A stretch of DNA of 64,000 nucleotides from Ruegeria discodermiae (GTDB lineage Bacteria > Pseudomonadota > Alphaproteobacteria > Rhodobacterales > Rhodobacteraceae): contig NZ_JAVAMO010000012.1 of assembly GCF_030758345.1 (NCBI RefSeq), forward strand, positions 84,711 to 148,710, read 5' to 3'. The notes under the pieces were generated by a model that did no database searches, was not told where the DNA came from, and saw only the letters and a program-made list of their open reading frames with translations. Each line of letters starts with the position of its first letter. Positions within the stretch are counted from its first letter, which is position 1. Of this stretch, positions 28,085-37,017 are shown piece by piece. Position numbers and translations under genes: made by a program.

Positions 28085-28828
28085 ATGACCAAGCATGCAA
28101 AATTGGCGCCCTCAGCCTGCGGTGAGTGTCCGATTCGGCATCGTGCCGTTTGTGCCAAGTGCAATGCAGACGAGCTGGCGGAGCTGGAAACCATTAAATA
28201 TTACCGCAGCTACGAGGCGGGCCAGACCATCTTGTGGGCGGGCGATCATATGGAGTTCGTGGGCTCGTTAGTATCGGGCGTTGCGACACTTACCCAGACG
28301 ATGGAGGACGGGCGCACCCAGATGGTCGGTTTGCTGTTGCCCTCGGATTTCGTCGGACGGCCGGGCCGCGATTCGGCGGCCTATAACGTTGTGGCGACCT
28401 CTGATGTTGTGATGTGCTGTTTCCGCAAGACGCCGTTTGAAAACATGATGGCCAGTACGCCCCATATCGCGCACCGTCTGTTGCAGATGACGCTGGACGA
28501 ATTGGATGCGGCGCGCGAGTGGATGCTGGTTCTGGGCCGCAAGACAGCGCGCGAAAAGATTGCCAGCTTGTTGTCGATTATCGCCCGCCGCGATGCCACG
28601 CTGGGCATGGGGGTTGCCACGGGTCGGGTCGTGTTCGATCTGCCGCTCACCCGCGAAGCGATGGCGGATTACCTTGGCCTGACGCTGGAAACCGTCAGCC
28701 GCCAGATCTCGGCCCTGCGCAAAGACGGGGTTATCGTGCTGGAAGGCAAACGCCATGTGACCGTGCCGGATATGGATCGGTTGATGGACGAGGCCGGCGA
28801 TGACAGTGATGGCGGGCTGCTGGCCTGA
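28085..28828 (+). CDS. fnrL: FNR-type oxygen-sensing transcriptional regulator FnrL
   Basis: 247 residues. The N-terminal cysteines (CGECPIRHRAVCAKC) are those that hold the oxygen-labile 4Fe-4S cluster in FnrL proteins; a cNMP-type beta-roll follows, then the Crp-family helix-turn-helix with LTREAMADYLGLTLETVSRQI. It activates low-oxygen genes such as cco and hem. ATG 28085 has AGGA 6 bases upstream; the open frame to 27962 crosses the FNR box and hemN start and is rejected. Confidence 0.95.
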   Translation: MTKHAKLAPSACGECPIRHRAVCAKCNADELAELETIKYYRSYEAGQTILWAGDHMEFVGSLVSGVATLTQTMEDGRTQMVGLLLPSDFVGRPGRDSAAYNVVATSDVVMCCFRKTPFENMMASTPHIAHRLLQMTLDELDAAREWMLVLGRKTAREKIASLLSIIARRDATLGMGVATGRVVFDLPLTREAMADYLGLTLETVSRQISALRKDGVIVLEGKRHVTVPDMDRLMDEAGDDSDGGLLA

Positions 28829-28925
28829 GTGCTCGACTGACGCAGCAGGCATATTTATTCGGACGTGACCGCGGCAGATTTCCGTGCTCTAGTGTGACTT
28901 TCGAAACATGTCTCGGGAGTTCGGA

Positions 28926-29180
28926 ATGGAATTCAGTGGCCTTTTGGCAATGCTGTTTATCGGCGCAATCGCGGGTTGGCTGTCAGGCAAAATCATGGAA
29001 GGTCGCGGATTTGGCCTGATCGGCAATATCATTGTCGGTGTGGTCGGGGCCTTTCTTGCCGGAACGATCTTTCCGGCGCTTGGCTTTGCCTTGGGCGGAG
29101 GGCTGCTTTCCTCAATCTTCTTTGCAACCGTGGGGGCGGTGATCCTGTTGTTCCTGATCGGGTTGATCAGGCGCGGTTGA
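28926..29180 (+). CDS. GlsB/YeaQ/YmgE family small membrane protein
   Basis: 84 residues with three hydrophobic segments: LLAMLFIGAIAGWLSGKIM, GLIGNIIVGVVGAFLAGTIF and a C-terminal FATVGAVILLFLIGLI. It matches the transglycosylase-associated/GlsB family seen in stress responses. ATG 28926 is chosen because GGGAG lies about 7 bases before it; the ATG at 28908 lies before that site. Function unknown. Confidence 0.88.
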   Translation: MEFSGLLAMLFIGAIAGWLSGKIMEGRGFGLIGNIIVGVVGAFLAGTIFPALGFALGGGLLSSIFFATVGAVILLFLIGLIRRG

Positions 29181-29236
29181 AACGCATCAAGCCGCCCCTG
29201 GTGGGCGGCTTGGATTTGCTGTCGCTCGCGGCTGGA

Positions 29237-30076
29237 TCAGTGGGCGAGAAAGATCGGAACCTTTGCGACCTCCAGCATGTTGCGTGTCGCGCCGCCCAGA
29301 ATGGCCTCGCGGAAGCGCGAATGCCCGTAGGCCCCCATCACGATCATGTCGGCCTCCTTGTCGTCGGCGTGCCGGTTCAGGATATCCGACACCCGCGTCA
29401 TGGATTTGTTCAGCACGTCGATCTCGCATTTGACCCCGTGCCGGGCGAGCATCTGCGACAGCAACCCGCCCGGGTCAGAGCGGTCGGGCCCATGGGTTGG
29501 AGGCGCGATTGCAACGATCCGCGCGATGTCCGCTGTTTTCAGAAACGGCAGAGCCAGACGGATCGCGCGCATTGCCTCAATGCTTTCGTTCCACCCGATC
29601 AGAACCCGCCTCGGTATCGCCGGTGAGGTGTTTTCATCCGGCAGGACGATCACCGGGGCATGGCCCTCGAACATGGCGGCCTCGACCACCGGTTCAGCCT
29701 CGGTTCCATGATTGGGACCATAAGGGCGTGGCAGCAAGACCAGATCGGCGAACCGGGCGCGATGGGCCACGTGACGCCCGATATCAGCCATCTGCGCGAC
29801 GCCTTCCTCGACCGACCAGCGAATCCCCGACCGGGTCAGGATCGATTCCGCAAACTCACGGATTTCGGCCGCTTCGGCGGTGGCGCGCGTTAGGGTCTCC
29901 TGCAGGATCAGAGCATTGGCCCCGGCATAGTAATACCCGGTCTGGGTGCGGTCGACGCCCAGGCACATGACCTCGACATGCGCGTCCAGTTCCTGGGCAA
30001 GTGTGGTGAGATGGTTGAGCACACCGCGCGCTTGCTCGGTATCGGTCAACACGGTCAAAAGGGATTTATACGACAT
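29237..30076 (-). CDS. Universal stress protein family (tandem Usp domains)
   Basis: 279 residues, two Usp-like halves. The C-terminal half keeps the ATP-binding signature GAYGHSRFREAILGGATRNML (G2xG9G[ST]-like); the N-terminal half lacks it and carries LLPRPYGP instead. Such double Usp proteins are often induced under low oxygen. Divergent from ccoNOQP, sharing a 195-base region that holds an FNR box. ATG 30076 follows AGAGGAG. Confidence 0.9.
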   Translation of the reverse strand: MSYKSLLTVLTDTEQARGVLNHLTTLAQELDAHVEVMCLGVDRTQTGYYYAGANALILQETLTRATAEAAEIREFAESILTRSGIRWSVEEGVAQMADIGRHVAHRARFADLVLLPRPYGPNHGTEAEPVVEAAMFEGHAPVIVLPDENTSPAIPRRVLIGWNESIEAMRAIRLALPFLKTADIARIVAIAPPTHGPDRSDPGGLLSQMLARHGVKCEIDVLNKSMTRVSDILNRHADDKEADMIVMGAYGHSRFREAILGGATRNMLEVAKVPIFLAH

Positions 30077-30165
30077 CTGCTCCTCTTACTGACGAAAGGT
30101 CGCACGCATGACGGGAAAAGGCATCCCGTTGAGGATATGACTGCCATGGAATTCGGGTTATCGTC

Positions 30166-30179
30166 TTGACACAGATCAA
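30166..30179. promoter_or_regulatory. FNR box between usp and ccoN
   Basis: TTGACACAGATCAA, a TTGAC-N4-ATCAA site. For a class II activator centred near -41.5, transcription of ccoN would start near 30214, leaving a 58-base leader; toward usp it would start near 30131. It could serve both genes. Confidence 0.85.
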
Positions 30180-30271
30180 GGAAAAGAACCTGTGCGAGAT
30201 GCATTCAAGCGCCCAGTAAAACAGGCCCGGCGCATGTCAGATTCGTACCGGGTTTAGTAAAGGGACGCGAA

Positions 30272-31879
30272 ATGCTGAATTATATCAAGCTCGTAGTGCT
30301 TGGTCTGATTGCCTTGTTTTCGATGATGGCAATCAACTATGCGCGCGATGAGGCATACATGGTTCATGCCATCATCGTTTTGCTGCTGTCCGTCGGAATG
30401 TTCTTGTGGATATTGCGTAAGACAGATGAGCCAGACATTCCAATCGACTATTCCGGCGAATATATGGACGGGGTCATTCGCTATGGTGTGATCGCAACCG
30501 CCTTCTGGGGCGTCGTCGGTTTTTTGGTCGGCGTATACATCGCCTTTCAGCTGGCCTTTCCGGCGCTCAACTTCGAATGGGCGCAGGGATATGCCAATTT
30601 CGGACGTCTGCGGCCGTTGCACACCTCAGCGGTGATTTTTGCATTTGGCGGTAACGCCCTGCTGGCGACATCGTTTTATGTGGTGCAGCGCACCTCGGCC
30701 GCGCGCCTCTGGGGGGGCAATCTGGCGTGGTTCGTGTTCTGGGGCTATCAACTTTTCATCGTTCTGGCCGCCACCGGCTATCTGCTGGGCGGGACGCAAT
30801 CCAAGGAATATGCCGAGCCGGAATGGTATGTCGATCTGTGGCTGACCATTGTTTGGGTCGCCTATCTGGCGGTCTATCTCGGCACGATCATCAAGCGAAA
30901 AGAGCCGCATATCTACGTCGCCAACTGGTTCTACCTGGCATTTATCGTGACCGTCGCAATGCTGCATGTGGTCAACAACCTGACCGTCCCGGTCAGCATC
31001 TGGGGATCGAAATCGGTGATCCTGTGGTCCGGTGTGCAGGACGCGATGGTGCAATGGTGGTACGGGCATAACGCCGTGGGCTTCTTCCTGACGGCCGGGT
31101 TCCTGGGGATGATGTATTACTTCATCCCGAAACAGGCCGGGCGCCCGGTCTATTCGTACAAGCTGTCGATCATCCACTTCTGGGCGCTGATCTTCCTGTA
31201 TATCTGGGCGGGTCCGCACCACTTGCATTACACCGCGTTGCCTGACTGGGCCTCGACCCTGGGCATGGTGTTTTCGGTGATCCTGTGGATGCCCAGCTGG
31301 GGTGGTATGATCAACGGTCTGATGACGCTCTCGGGGGCCTGGGACAAGCTGCGCACCGATCCGGTGATCAGGATGATGGTGATCTCGCTGGGCTTTTACG
31401 GCATGTCCACCTTTGAAGGGCCGATGATGTCGATCCGCGCGGTGAACAGCCTCAGCCACTATACCGACTGGACCATCGGCCACGTGCATTCCGGTGCTCT
31501 GGGCTGGAACGGCATGATCACATTTGGTGCGCTCTACTACCTTGTGCCGGTGCTATGGAAGCGCGAGCGTCTCTACTCGCTCAGCCTGGTTAGCTGGCAT
31601 TTCTGGCTGGCGACGATTGGGATCATCCTCTACGCGGCCTCGCTTTGGGTGGCGGGTATCACCCAAGGTCTCATGTGGCGCGAAGTTGACGCCAACGGTT
31701 TCCTCGTGAACTCGTTCGCCGACAGCGTATCCGCCGTCATACCGATGTATGTGGTGCGGGCGATTGGCGGGGTGTTCTTCCTCGTTGGTGCCGCGATCAT
31801 GTGCTACAACCTGTGGATGACCGTTCGTCGGGCACCGGCCAAAGAGGCCAGCCTGACCGTCGCGGTCCCGGCTGAATAA
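30272..31879 (+). CDS. ccoN: cbb3-type cytochrome c oxidase subunit I
   Basis: 535 residues, 12 or more membrane segments. Heme-copper oxidase ligands are recognisable: [16 protein letters not shown] (low-spin heme His), [18 protein letters not shown] (CuB His and the cbb3-type helix), [15 protein letters not shown], and [12 protein letters not shown] (high-spin and low-spin His). Catalytic subunit that reduces O2 at low concentration. Leads ccoNOQP; ATG 30272 with AGGGA upstream. Confidence 0.97.
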   Translation: MLNYIKLVVLGLIALFSMMAINYARDEAYMVHAIIVLLLSVGMFLWILRKTDEPDIPIDYSGEYMDGVIRYGVIATAFWGVVGFLVGVYIAFQLAFPALNFEWAQGYANFGRLRPLHTSAVIFAFGGNALLATSFYVVQRTSAARLWGGNLAWFVFWGYQLFIVLAATGYLLGGTQSKEYAEPEWYVDLWLTIVWVAYLAVYLGTIIKRKEPHIYVANWFYLAFIVTVAMLHVVNNLTVPVSIWGSKSVILWSGVQDAMVQWWYGHNAVGFFLTAGFLGMMYYFIPKQAGRPVYSYKLSIIHFWALIFLYIWAGPHHLHYTALPDWASTLGMVFSVILWMPSWGGMINGLMTLSGAWDKLRTDPVIRMMVISLGFYGMSTFEGPMMSIRAVNSLSHYTDWTIGHVHSGALGWNGMITFGALYYLVPVLWKRERLYSLSLVSWHFWLATIGIILYAASLWVAGITQGLMWREVDANGFLVNSFADSVSAVIPMYVVRAIGGVFFLVGAAIMCYNLWMTVRRAPAKEASLTVAVPAE

Positions 31880-31893
31880 GGAGGGCCGGAGCA

Positions 31894-32622
31894 ATGGCAA
31901 TTCTCGACAAACATAAGCTCATCGAGACCAACGCGACCCTCCTGCTGATACTCAGCTTTCTGGTGGTGACCATTGGTGGGATCGTTCAGATTGTACCGCT
32001 GTTCTATCTGGAAAACACCATCGAGAAGGTGGAGGGGATGCGCCCCTACACCCCACTCGAACTGGCCGGACGCGACATCTATATCCGTGAAGGCTGTTAT
32101 GTGTGCCACAGCCAGATGATCCGGCCCATGCGGGACGAGGTCGAACGCTATGGCCACTACTCGCTGGCGGCGGAGTCGATGTATGACCACCCGTTCCAGT
32201 GGGGCTCCAAGCGGACCGGACCTGATCTTGCGCGTGTTGGCGGGCGCTATTCGGATGAATGGCATGTGGATCACCTGCGCAATCCCGAAGCCGTGGTGCC
32301 GGAATCGGTGATGCCGAAATACGCCTTCCTGGAAGAGCGCATGATCGACGGCAAGTATATCGGTGACCTGATGGCGACGAACGCGTTCGTGGGCGTGCCC
32401 TATAGCGACGAGATGCTTGAGGCCGCGCAAGCGGATTTCCGGGCGCAGGCCGATCCCGACAGCGACTACGACGGGCTGCTCGAACGCTATGGCGACACGG
32501 TCAATGTGCGCAATTTCGACGGCCAGCCGGGGATTTCGGAGACCGATGCGCTGATTGCCTATCTGCAGATGCTGGGCACGCTGGTCGATTTCTCGACCTT
32601 CACGCCTGACGCAAGCCGCTGA
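31894..32622 (+). CDS. ccoO: cbb3-type oxidase monoheme cytochrome c subunit II
   Basis: 242 residues. One N-terminal anchor ([20 protein letters not shown]), then the c-type heme site [19 protein letters not shown] that typifies CcoO/FixO, with the axial Met in the VMPKYAFL region. Passes electrons from CcoP to CcoN. Starts 14 bases after ccoN with GGAGG upstream. Confidence 0.97.
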   Translation: MAILDKHKLIETNATLLLILSFLVVTIGGIVQIVPLFYLENTIEKVEGMRPYTPLELAGRDIYIREGCYVCHSQMIRPMRDEVERYGHYSLAAESMYDHPFQWGSKRTGPDLARVGGRYSDEWHVDHLRNPEAVVPESVMPKYAFLEERMIDGKYIGDLMATNAFVGVPYSDEMLEAAQADFRAQADPDSDYDGLLERYGDTVNVRNFDGQPGISETDALIAYLQMLGTLVDFSTFTPDASR

Positions 32623-32632
32623 GGAGGGTGAG

Positions 32633-32854
32633 ATGGAAGAATACACCCTGCTCAGGCAATTTGCGGATAGCTGGATGCTGCTGCTGCTCTTTCTGGTGTT
32701 CGTGGGGATCATCTTCTGGGCCTTTCGCCCAGGCAGCTCCAAGACCCACGAAGACACCGCGAACATCCCGTTCCGGCATGTTGACGCACCCATAAGCGAT
32801 CAAACTGAAGCGCAAGAAGACAAAGCCGCCACAAGCGAGGAGGCAAGGACATGA
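32633..32854 (+). CDS. ccoQ: cbb3-type oxidase small subunit CcoQ
   Basis: 73 residues: [34 protein letters not shown] has the single membrane helix and the FRPG turn of CcoQ/FixQ, followed by a short acidic tail. It stabilises the oxidase. ATG 32633, with GAGG nine bases before; its end overlaps the ccoP start. Confidence 0.93.
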   Translation: MEEYTLLRQFADSWMLLLLFLVFVGIIFWAFRPGSSKTHEDTANIPFRHVDAPISDQTEAQEDKAATSEEART

Positions 32855-33738
32855 CCCAGCCAGAGGACAACAAACGCGCCGCCTCTCACCAGCCGGGCGA
32901 TCCCAATACCACCGGTCATACATGGGACGGGATCGAGGAATTTGACAACCCGATGCCGCGTTGGTGGTTGTGGACCTTCTACGCCACCATCATCTGGGGC
33001 GTCATCTACACGATCGCCTATCCGGCCTGGCCGCTTGTCAGTTCGGCAACGGCGGGTGTGCTGGGCTGGTCGACCCGTGGTGATGTCGCCTCAGAAATCG
33101 TGGCCGCCGAAGAGGCAAATGCCGAGATCAACGCCCGGCTGGCGGCCATCAAGATGGAAGACATCGCCGAGGATGCGGATTTGCGGAACTATGCGGTTTC
33201 CTCCGGGGCCGCAGTGTTCCGGACCTGGTGTGCGCAGTGCCACGGATCGGGTGCGGCGGGCGCTGTCGGCTATCCCAACCTGCTGGATGACGCCTGGCTC
33301 TGGGGCGGTGATATCGAGAATATCCATCTGACCATTGCCCACGGCATTCGCAACGAGGAAGACCCGGATGCCCGCTATTCCGAGATGCCTGCCTTTGGCC
33401 GGGATGAGATACTGACGCCAGAAGAGATCGATCAGGCCGTGAACTACGTGATGTCGCTGTCAGGCACACCGCAGGATGCTGCGCAGGTCGAGGCTGGCTC
33501 GGTGGTCTTTGCCGATAATTGCGCCTCCTGTCATACGGAGGATGCGACAGGCGATCCCGAACAGGGCGCGCCCAATCTGGCAGATGCACTCTGGCTCTAT
33601 GGGGGAGACTACGACACCCTGACGGAGACCGTGAACAACAGCCGCTTTGGCGTCATGCCATCCTGGAGCAACCGCCTGACCGAGGCACAGATTCGCGCTG
33701 TCGCGACCTATGTGCACCAACTCGGCGGGGGCGAATAA
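32851..33738 (+). CDS. ccoP: cbb3-type oxidase diheme cytochrome c subunit III
   Basis: 295 residues. An N-terminal anchor ([21 protein letters not shown]) is followed by two cytochrome c domains with WCAQCHGSG and NCASCHTED heme sites. Entry point for electrons from soluble or anchored cytochromes c. ATG 32851 overlaps the ccoQ TGA. Confidence 0.97.
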   Translation: MTQPEDNKRAASHQPGDPNTTGHTWDGIEEFDNPMPRWWLWTFYATIIWGVIYTIAYPAWPLVSSATAGVLGWSTRGDVASEIVAAEEANAEINARLAAIKMEDIAEDADLRNYAVSSGAAVFRTWCAQCHGSGAAGAVGYPNLLDDAWLWGGDIENIHLTIAHGIRNEEDPDARYSEMPAFGRDEILTPEEIDQAVNYVMSLSGTPQDAAQVEAGSVVFADNCASCHTEDATGDPEQGAPNLADALWLYGGDYDTLTETVNNSRFGVMPSWSNRLTEAQIRAVATYVHQLGGGE

Positions 33739-33745
33739 ACAGAAC

Positions 33746-33823
33746 ACCTTCGGGCGGTCATACGCCCGAAGGTCCGGTGTCGGCTACTCGATCTGTTCGC
33801 GCGTTTCCTGAGCAGCCGACACC
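33746..33823 (+). terminator. Two consecutive hairpins after ccoP
   Basis: First hairpin: ACCTTCGGGCG pairs with CGCCCGAAGGT (33746-33756 with 33763-33773) around GTCATA. Second: GGTGTCGGCT pairs with AGCCGACACC (33776-33785 with 33814-33823) around a 28-base loop, followed by ACTTTTG. Neither has a long T run, so this is a terminator or 3'-end stabiliser for ccoNOQP rather than a textbook intrinsic terminator. Confidence 0.6.
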
Positions 33824-33882
33824 ACTTTTGCGAAAATAGGACCTGAGGACGCCTCGGTCCAGTTCGCGATTGCCGCATCGGA

Positions 33883-34044
33883 TCAAAGATCGTTCAGATC
33901 GACATCGCGCGACGTCTGCAGCCACCAGTGACCCTCGGGCAACCACCGCCTCCGTGGTTTGGCTTTCGGTGCCGGATAATCGCGAATTGTCGGTTGTTTC
34001 ACGCGGGTGGCGGTCATGAAGGACTTGGCAAAGACGGTGAGCAT
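33883..34044 (-). CDS. Small basic protein of unknown function (53 aa)
   Basis: An open frame of 53 codons plus stop, starting MLTVFAKSFMTATRVKQPTI, then a proline/lysine/arginine stretch (APKAKPRRRWLPEGHWW) and ending RDVDLNDL. The ATG at 34044 has a good Shine-Dalgarno (AGGAG, 7-base spacing), which is why I accept it. No known domain recognised. It is divergent from the LysR gene (100-base gap), so it may be a target of that regulator. Confidence 0.6.
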   Translation of the reverse strand: MLTVFAKSFMTATRVKQPTIRDYPAPKAKPRRRWLPEGHWWLQTSRDVDLNDL

Positions 34045-34125
34045 GATCTGTCTCCTGTGCTGCGTGCCATCTTCCTTGAGGATTGCGATTCAGCGTCAGA
34101 AATGCGACTCAATTTCCATTCGATA

Positions 34126-34144
34126 ATGTAATCAGGGGTTACAT
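34126..34144. promoter_or_regulatory. Inverted repeat abutting the lysR start codon
   Basis: ATGTAA and TTACAT flank TCAGGGG and end at the base before the ATG at 34145. The probable ribosome binding site AGGGG (34134-34138) falls between the arms. Candidate operator for LysR autoregulation, or an RNA hairpin limiting translation. Confidence 0.5.
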
Positions 34145-35020
34145 ATGGATTGGATGAACCTGCCCCCTCTCGCCTCTCTGAGGGCGTTTTCAGCCTTTGC
34201 AGAAAGGCGAAACGTGACGCAAGCGGGTCAGGCGCTAAATGTAAGTCATGCCGCAATCAGTCAGCAATTGAGGGCGCTCGAAAGCCACTTGGGGATTTCG
34301 CTGCTGGATCGCAGCGGCAAGTCTCTGACGCTCACTGCGGATGGCGAGCATCTGGCGCGCGCCCTGCAGCTTGGCTTTGGTGCGATTGGTGCGGCCATCG
34401 ACGATCTAACACGATCCGGTGCGGATCGCCCGGTGCATGTCTCGCTAACCTCGACCTTCGCGGCCTCGTGGCTGATGCCACGACTGCCCGCCTTTCGCTG
34501 CAATCACCCCGAGGTCAGCCTGATTCTTGAGCCCTCGCCCGACGTGGTTGAGCTGCGCCCCGGCGGTGTTGATCTGGCGATCCGCTACGGGGCGGGCGGA
34601 TGGGCTGGGGTTCAGTCACAGATGCTGCTGCAAACCCCGATGGTCATCGTTGCCGCGCCCGAACTGTTGGGCGGCAAGACCGATTGGTCCCCTGCCGATC
34701 TGGCGCATCTGCCCTGGCTGGAAGAGATCGGAACCACCGAGGCCTCAACCTGGCTGGCCGGGCGCGGCGCGTCGATGGACCCGGCGGCGGGGCGCATTTC
34801 CTTGCCGGGGAATCTGGTGCTGGATGGCCTGCGCGCCGGGCAGGGGGTCACCATAACAGTGCGGCATTTCGTCCAGCAGGACATCCTGTCGGGACGCCTT
34901 GTCGAGCTCTACGCGGAACCCGATACGCGCGGATATCACATAGTTACAGGGCAGGGCGCGCTGCGCCCGACAGTGAGAACCTTTGTTGGCTGGCTCAAGC
35001 GGCAGGCGAGCGAAAACTGA
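34145..35020 (+). CDS. LysR family transcriptional regulator (GcvA-like)
   Basis: 291 residues. The winged helix-turn-helix is NLPPLASLRAFSAFAERRN..TQAGQALNVSHAAISQQLRALE, closest in style to GcvA/AmpR-type LysR proteins, followed by a substrate-binding domain starting VHVSLTSTFAASWLMPRL. Effector unknown. It lies between ccoP and ccoG without an obvious functional link to them; a small gene is divergent from it. ATG 34145; a second ATG is at 34154. Confidence 0.9.
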   Translation: MDWMNLPPLASLRAFSAFAERRNVTQAGQALNVSHAAISQQLRALESHLGISLLDRSGKSLTLTADGEHLARALQLGFGAIGAAIDDLTRSGADRPVHVSLTSTFAASWLMPRLPAFRCNHPEVSLILEPSPDVVELRPGGVDLAIRYGAGGWAGVQSQMLLQTPMVIVAAPELLGGKTDWSPADLAHLPWLEEIGTTEASTWLAGRGASMDPAAGRISLPGNLVLDGLRAGQGVTITVRHFVQQDILSGRLVELYAEPDTRGYHIVTGQGALRPTVRTFVGWLKRQASEN

Positions 35021-35046
35021 GCAAAGGTGATTATGCGATGCGCGTT

Positions 35047-35060
35047 TTGACCCATATCAA
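35047..35060. promoter_or_regulatory. FNR box upstream of ccoG
   Basis: TTGACCCATATCAA, TTGAC-N4-ATCAA. A class II start would be near 35095, giving a leader of about 31 bases before the ccoG GTG at 35126. It lies 26 bases after the lysR stop. Confidence 0.85.
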
Positions 35061-35125
35061 AGTCCGATCTGTTATGATCTGTGAGAAGGCGCAAAACCCC
35101 ATCCCTTCTTGACCGGAGCATTTGT

Positions 35126-36553
35126 GTGAACGACCCCCAGCCCGCCCCCAGCCTTTATGCTGCCAGGGAGCCCATTTTTCCCCGCCGCGTCTCCGGCACG
35201 TTCCGCAATCTGAAATGGATCATTCTGGCGGTGACGCTGGGCATTTACTACCTGACGCCCTGGATTCGCTGGGACCGGGGCCCAAGCCTGCCGGATCAGG
35301 CGGTGTTGCTGGATATGGCCAACCGGCGCTTCTATTTCTTCTGGATCGAGATCTGGCCGCATGAATTCTACTTCGTCGCCGGTTTGCTGATCATGGCCGG
35401 TCTGGGTCTGTTCCTGTTTACCTCGGCACTGGGTCGGGTCTGGTGCGGCTATGCCTGCCCACAGACCGTCTGGACCGACCTGTTCATTCTGGTCGAGCGC
35501 TGGATCGAAGGAGACCGCAACGCGCGACTGCGGCTGCACCGCCAGAAAAAGATGGATCTCCGCAAGGCCCGGCTGCGGCTGACTAAATGGGTGGTCTGGC
35601 TGCTGATCGGGCTGGCCACCGGCGGTGCTTGGGTGTTCTATTTTGCCGATGCGCCGACGCTGGCACGCGATCTGATCACCGGTCAGGCCCACCCCATTGC
35701 CTATACGACCATGGCGATCCTGACGGCCACCACCTTCTTTTTTGGTGGCTTTGCCCGCGAACAGATCTGTATCTATGCCTGTCCCTGGCCCCGTATTCAG
35801 GCCGCGATGATGGACGAGGATACGCTGGTCGTCGGTTATCGCGACTGGCGGGGCGAGCCGCGCGGAAAAGGTAAGCGGACTGCTGATAGTGAGTTGGGCG
35901 ATTGCATCGACTGTATGGCCTGCGTGAATGTTTGCCCGGTGGGGATCGACATCCGCGACGGCCAACAGATGGAATGCATCACCTGCGCGCTCTGCATTGA
36001 CGCTTGCGACGACATGATGGAAAAGATCGGCAAGCCGCGCGGGCTGATTGACTACATGGCGCTGTCGGACGAGGCCAATGCGCGCGCTGGCAAACCGCCT
36101 CGCAACATCTGGAAACATATCCTGCGGCCGCGCACGATCATGTATACGTCGCTGTGGTCGCTGGTCGGGGTCGGGCTGCTCTTTGCGCTCTTTATCCGCT
36201 CGGATATCGATCTGACCGTGGCACCGGTGCGCAACCCGACCTTTGTCACCCTCTCTGATGGCTCGATCCGCAATACCTATGACGTGCGGTTACGCAACAA
36301 GCATGGCGACGATCGTCCCTTCCTGGTGACGGTGAAGGGGGACCCGGCAATGCAGGTCGAGCTTGAGGGCGTGCCAGAGGGTTCGGTCACCGTCCCGGCC
36401 AATACTGCTCTGCTTCAACGCGTCTACATCGTGACACCCAAAGACGCGGCACCATCGGCGCAGGCCAATACCCCGGTTCGGATCTGGGTTGAGGATCTGA
36501 CCAATGGCGATCGGGCTCACAAAGACACGACCTTTAACGGGCGAGGAAACTGA
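35126..36553 (+). CDS. ccoG: cbb3 oxidase accessory protein CcoG (FixG family, polyferredoxin)
   Basis: 475 residues with several membrane helices and two ferredoxin-type motifs, CIDCMACVNVCPVGIDIR and CITCALCIDACDD, after the membrane CGYACPQTVWTD and CIYACPWPRIQ motifs. The C-terminus is an Ig-like IG_FixG domain. CcoG is thought to reduce copper for oxidase assembly. GTG 35126 is chosen for its GGAG at 7 bases and the fit to the FNR-dependent transcript; the frame is open back to 35081. Confidence 0.95.
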   Translation: MNDPQPAPSLYAAREPIFPRRVSGTFRNLKWIILAVTLGIYYLTPWIRWDRGPSLPDQAVLLDMANRRFYFFWIEIWPHEFYFVAGLLIMAGLGLFLFTSALGRVWCGYACPQTVWTDLFILVERWIEGDRNARLRLHRQKKMDLRKARLRLTKWVVWLLIGLATGGAWVFYFADAPTLARDLITGQAHPIAYTTMAILTATTFFFGGFAREQICIYACPWPRIQAAMMDEDTLVVGYRDWRGEPRGKGKRTADSELGDCIDCMACVNVCPVGIDIRDGQQMECITCALCIDACDDMMEKIGKPRGLIDYMALSDEANARAGKPPRNIWKHILRPRTIMYTSLWSLVGVGLLFALFIRSDIDLTVAPVRNPTFVTLSDGSIRNTYDVRLRNKHGDDRPFLVTVKGDPAMQVELEGVPEGSVTVPANTALLQRVYIVTPKDAAPSAQANTPVRIWVEDLTNGDRAHKDTTFNGRGN

Positions 36554-36555
36554 TC

Positions 36556-37014
36556 ATGGCGGAACGCAAGTTTACCGGCAAACACGCAGCGGCGGTCTTT
36601 ATCGGAGCATTTGCGGTCATTATCTCCGTGAACCTGGTTCTGGCCTTCAGCGCGGTTCGTACCTTTCCGGGGCTTGAGGTCAAGAATTCCTATGTGGCAT
36701 CGCAGCAATTCAACGAGAAACGCGATGCACAAGAGGCGTTGGGCTGGACCGTCGCGGCCGAAGCGGAGGGCGGCCTGGTGGTGCTGTCAATTATCGACCG
36801 CAACGGGCACCCGGTCGAGGTGTCAGAGCTGGAGGCGGTTCTTGGCCGCGCCACCCATGTGAAAGAGGATATGGCACCGGAGTTCCGTTTTGATGGCGCG
36901 GCCTATGTGGCCAAGGCCGAGCTGGGCAATGGCAACTGGAACATCCGCATGGTGGCCAAGGCTGCGGATGGCACGGAATTCAGCCAGCGCGTCGTGCTGC
37001 GGGTGAAAGGGTAA
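36556..37014 (+). CDS. ccoH: cbb3 oxidase assembly protein FixH/CcoH
   Basis: 152 residues. One membrane helix (AAVFIGAFAVIISVNLVLAFSAV) then a periplasmic domain with GLEVKNSYVASQQFNEKRDAQEALGW, the FixH signature. Needed for stable cbb3 assembly. It starts 2 bases after ccoG and ends 3 bases before ccoI. Confidence 0.93.
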   Translation: MAERKFTGKHAAAVFIGAFAVIISVNLVLAFSAVRTFPGLEVKNSYVASQQFNEKRDAQEALGWTVAAEAEGGLVVLSIIDRNGHPVEVSELEAVLGRATHVKEDMAPEFRFDGAAYVAKAELGNGNWNIRMVAKAADGTEFSQRVVLRVKG

Positions 37015-37017
37015 TCG

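Noticed and set aside
29189..29211. AAGCCGCCC-CTGGT-GGGCGGCTT hairpin as terminator of the small membrane protein gene
   Set aside because: A clean stem but no T run on either strand; left unassigned although it may stop both converging transcripts.
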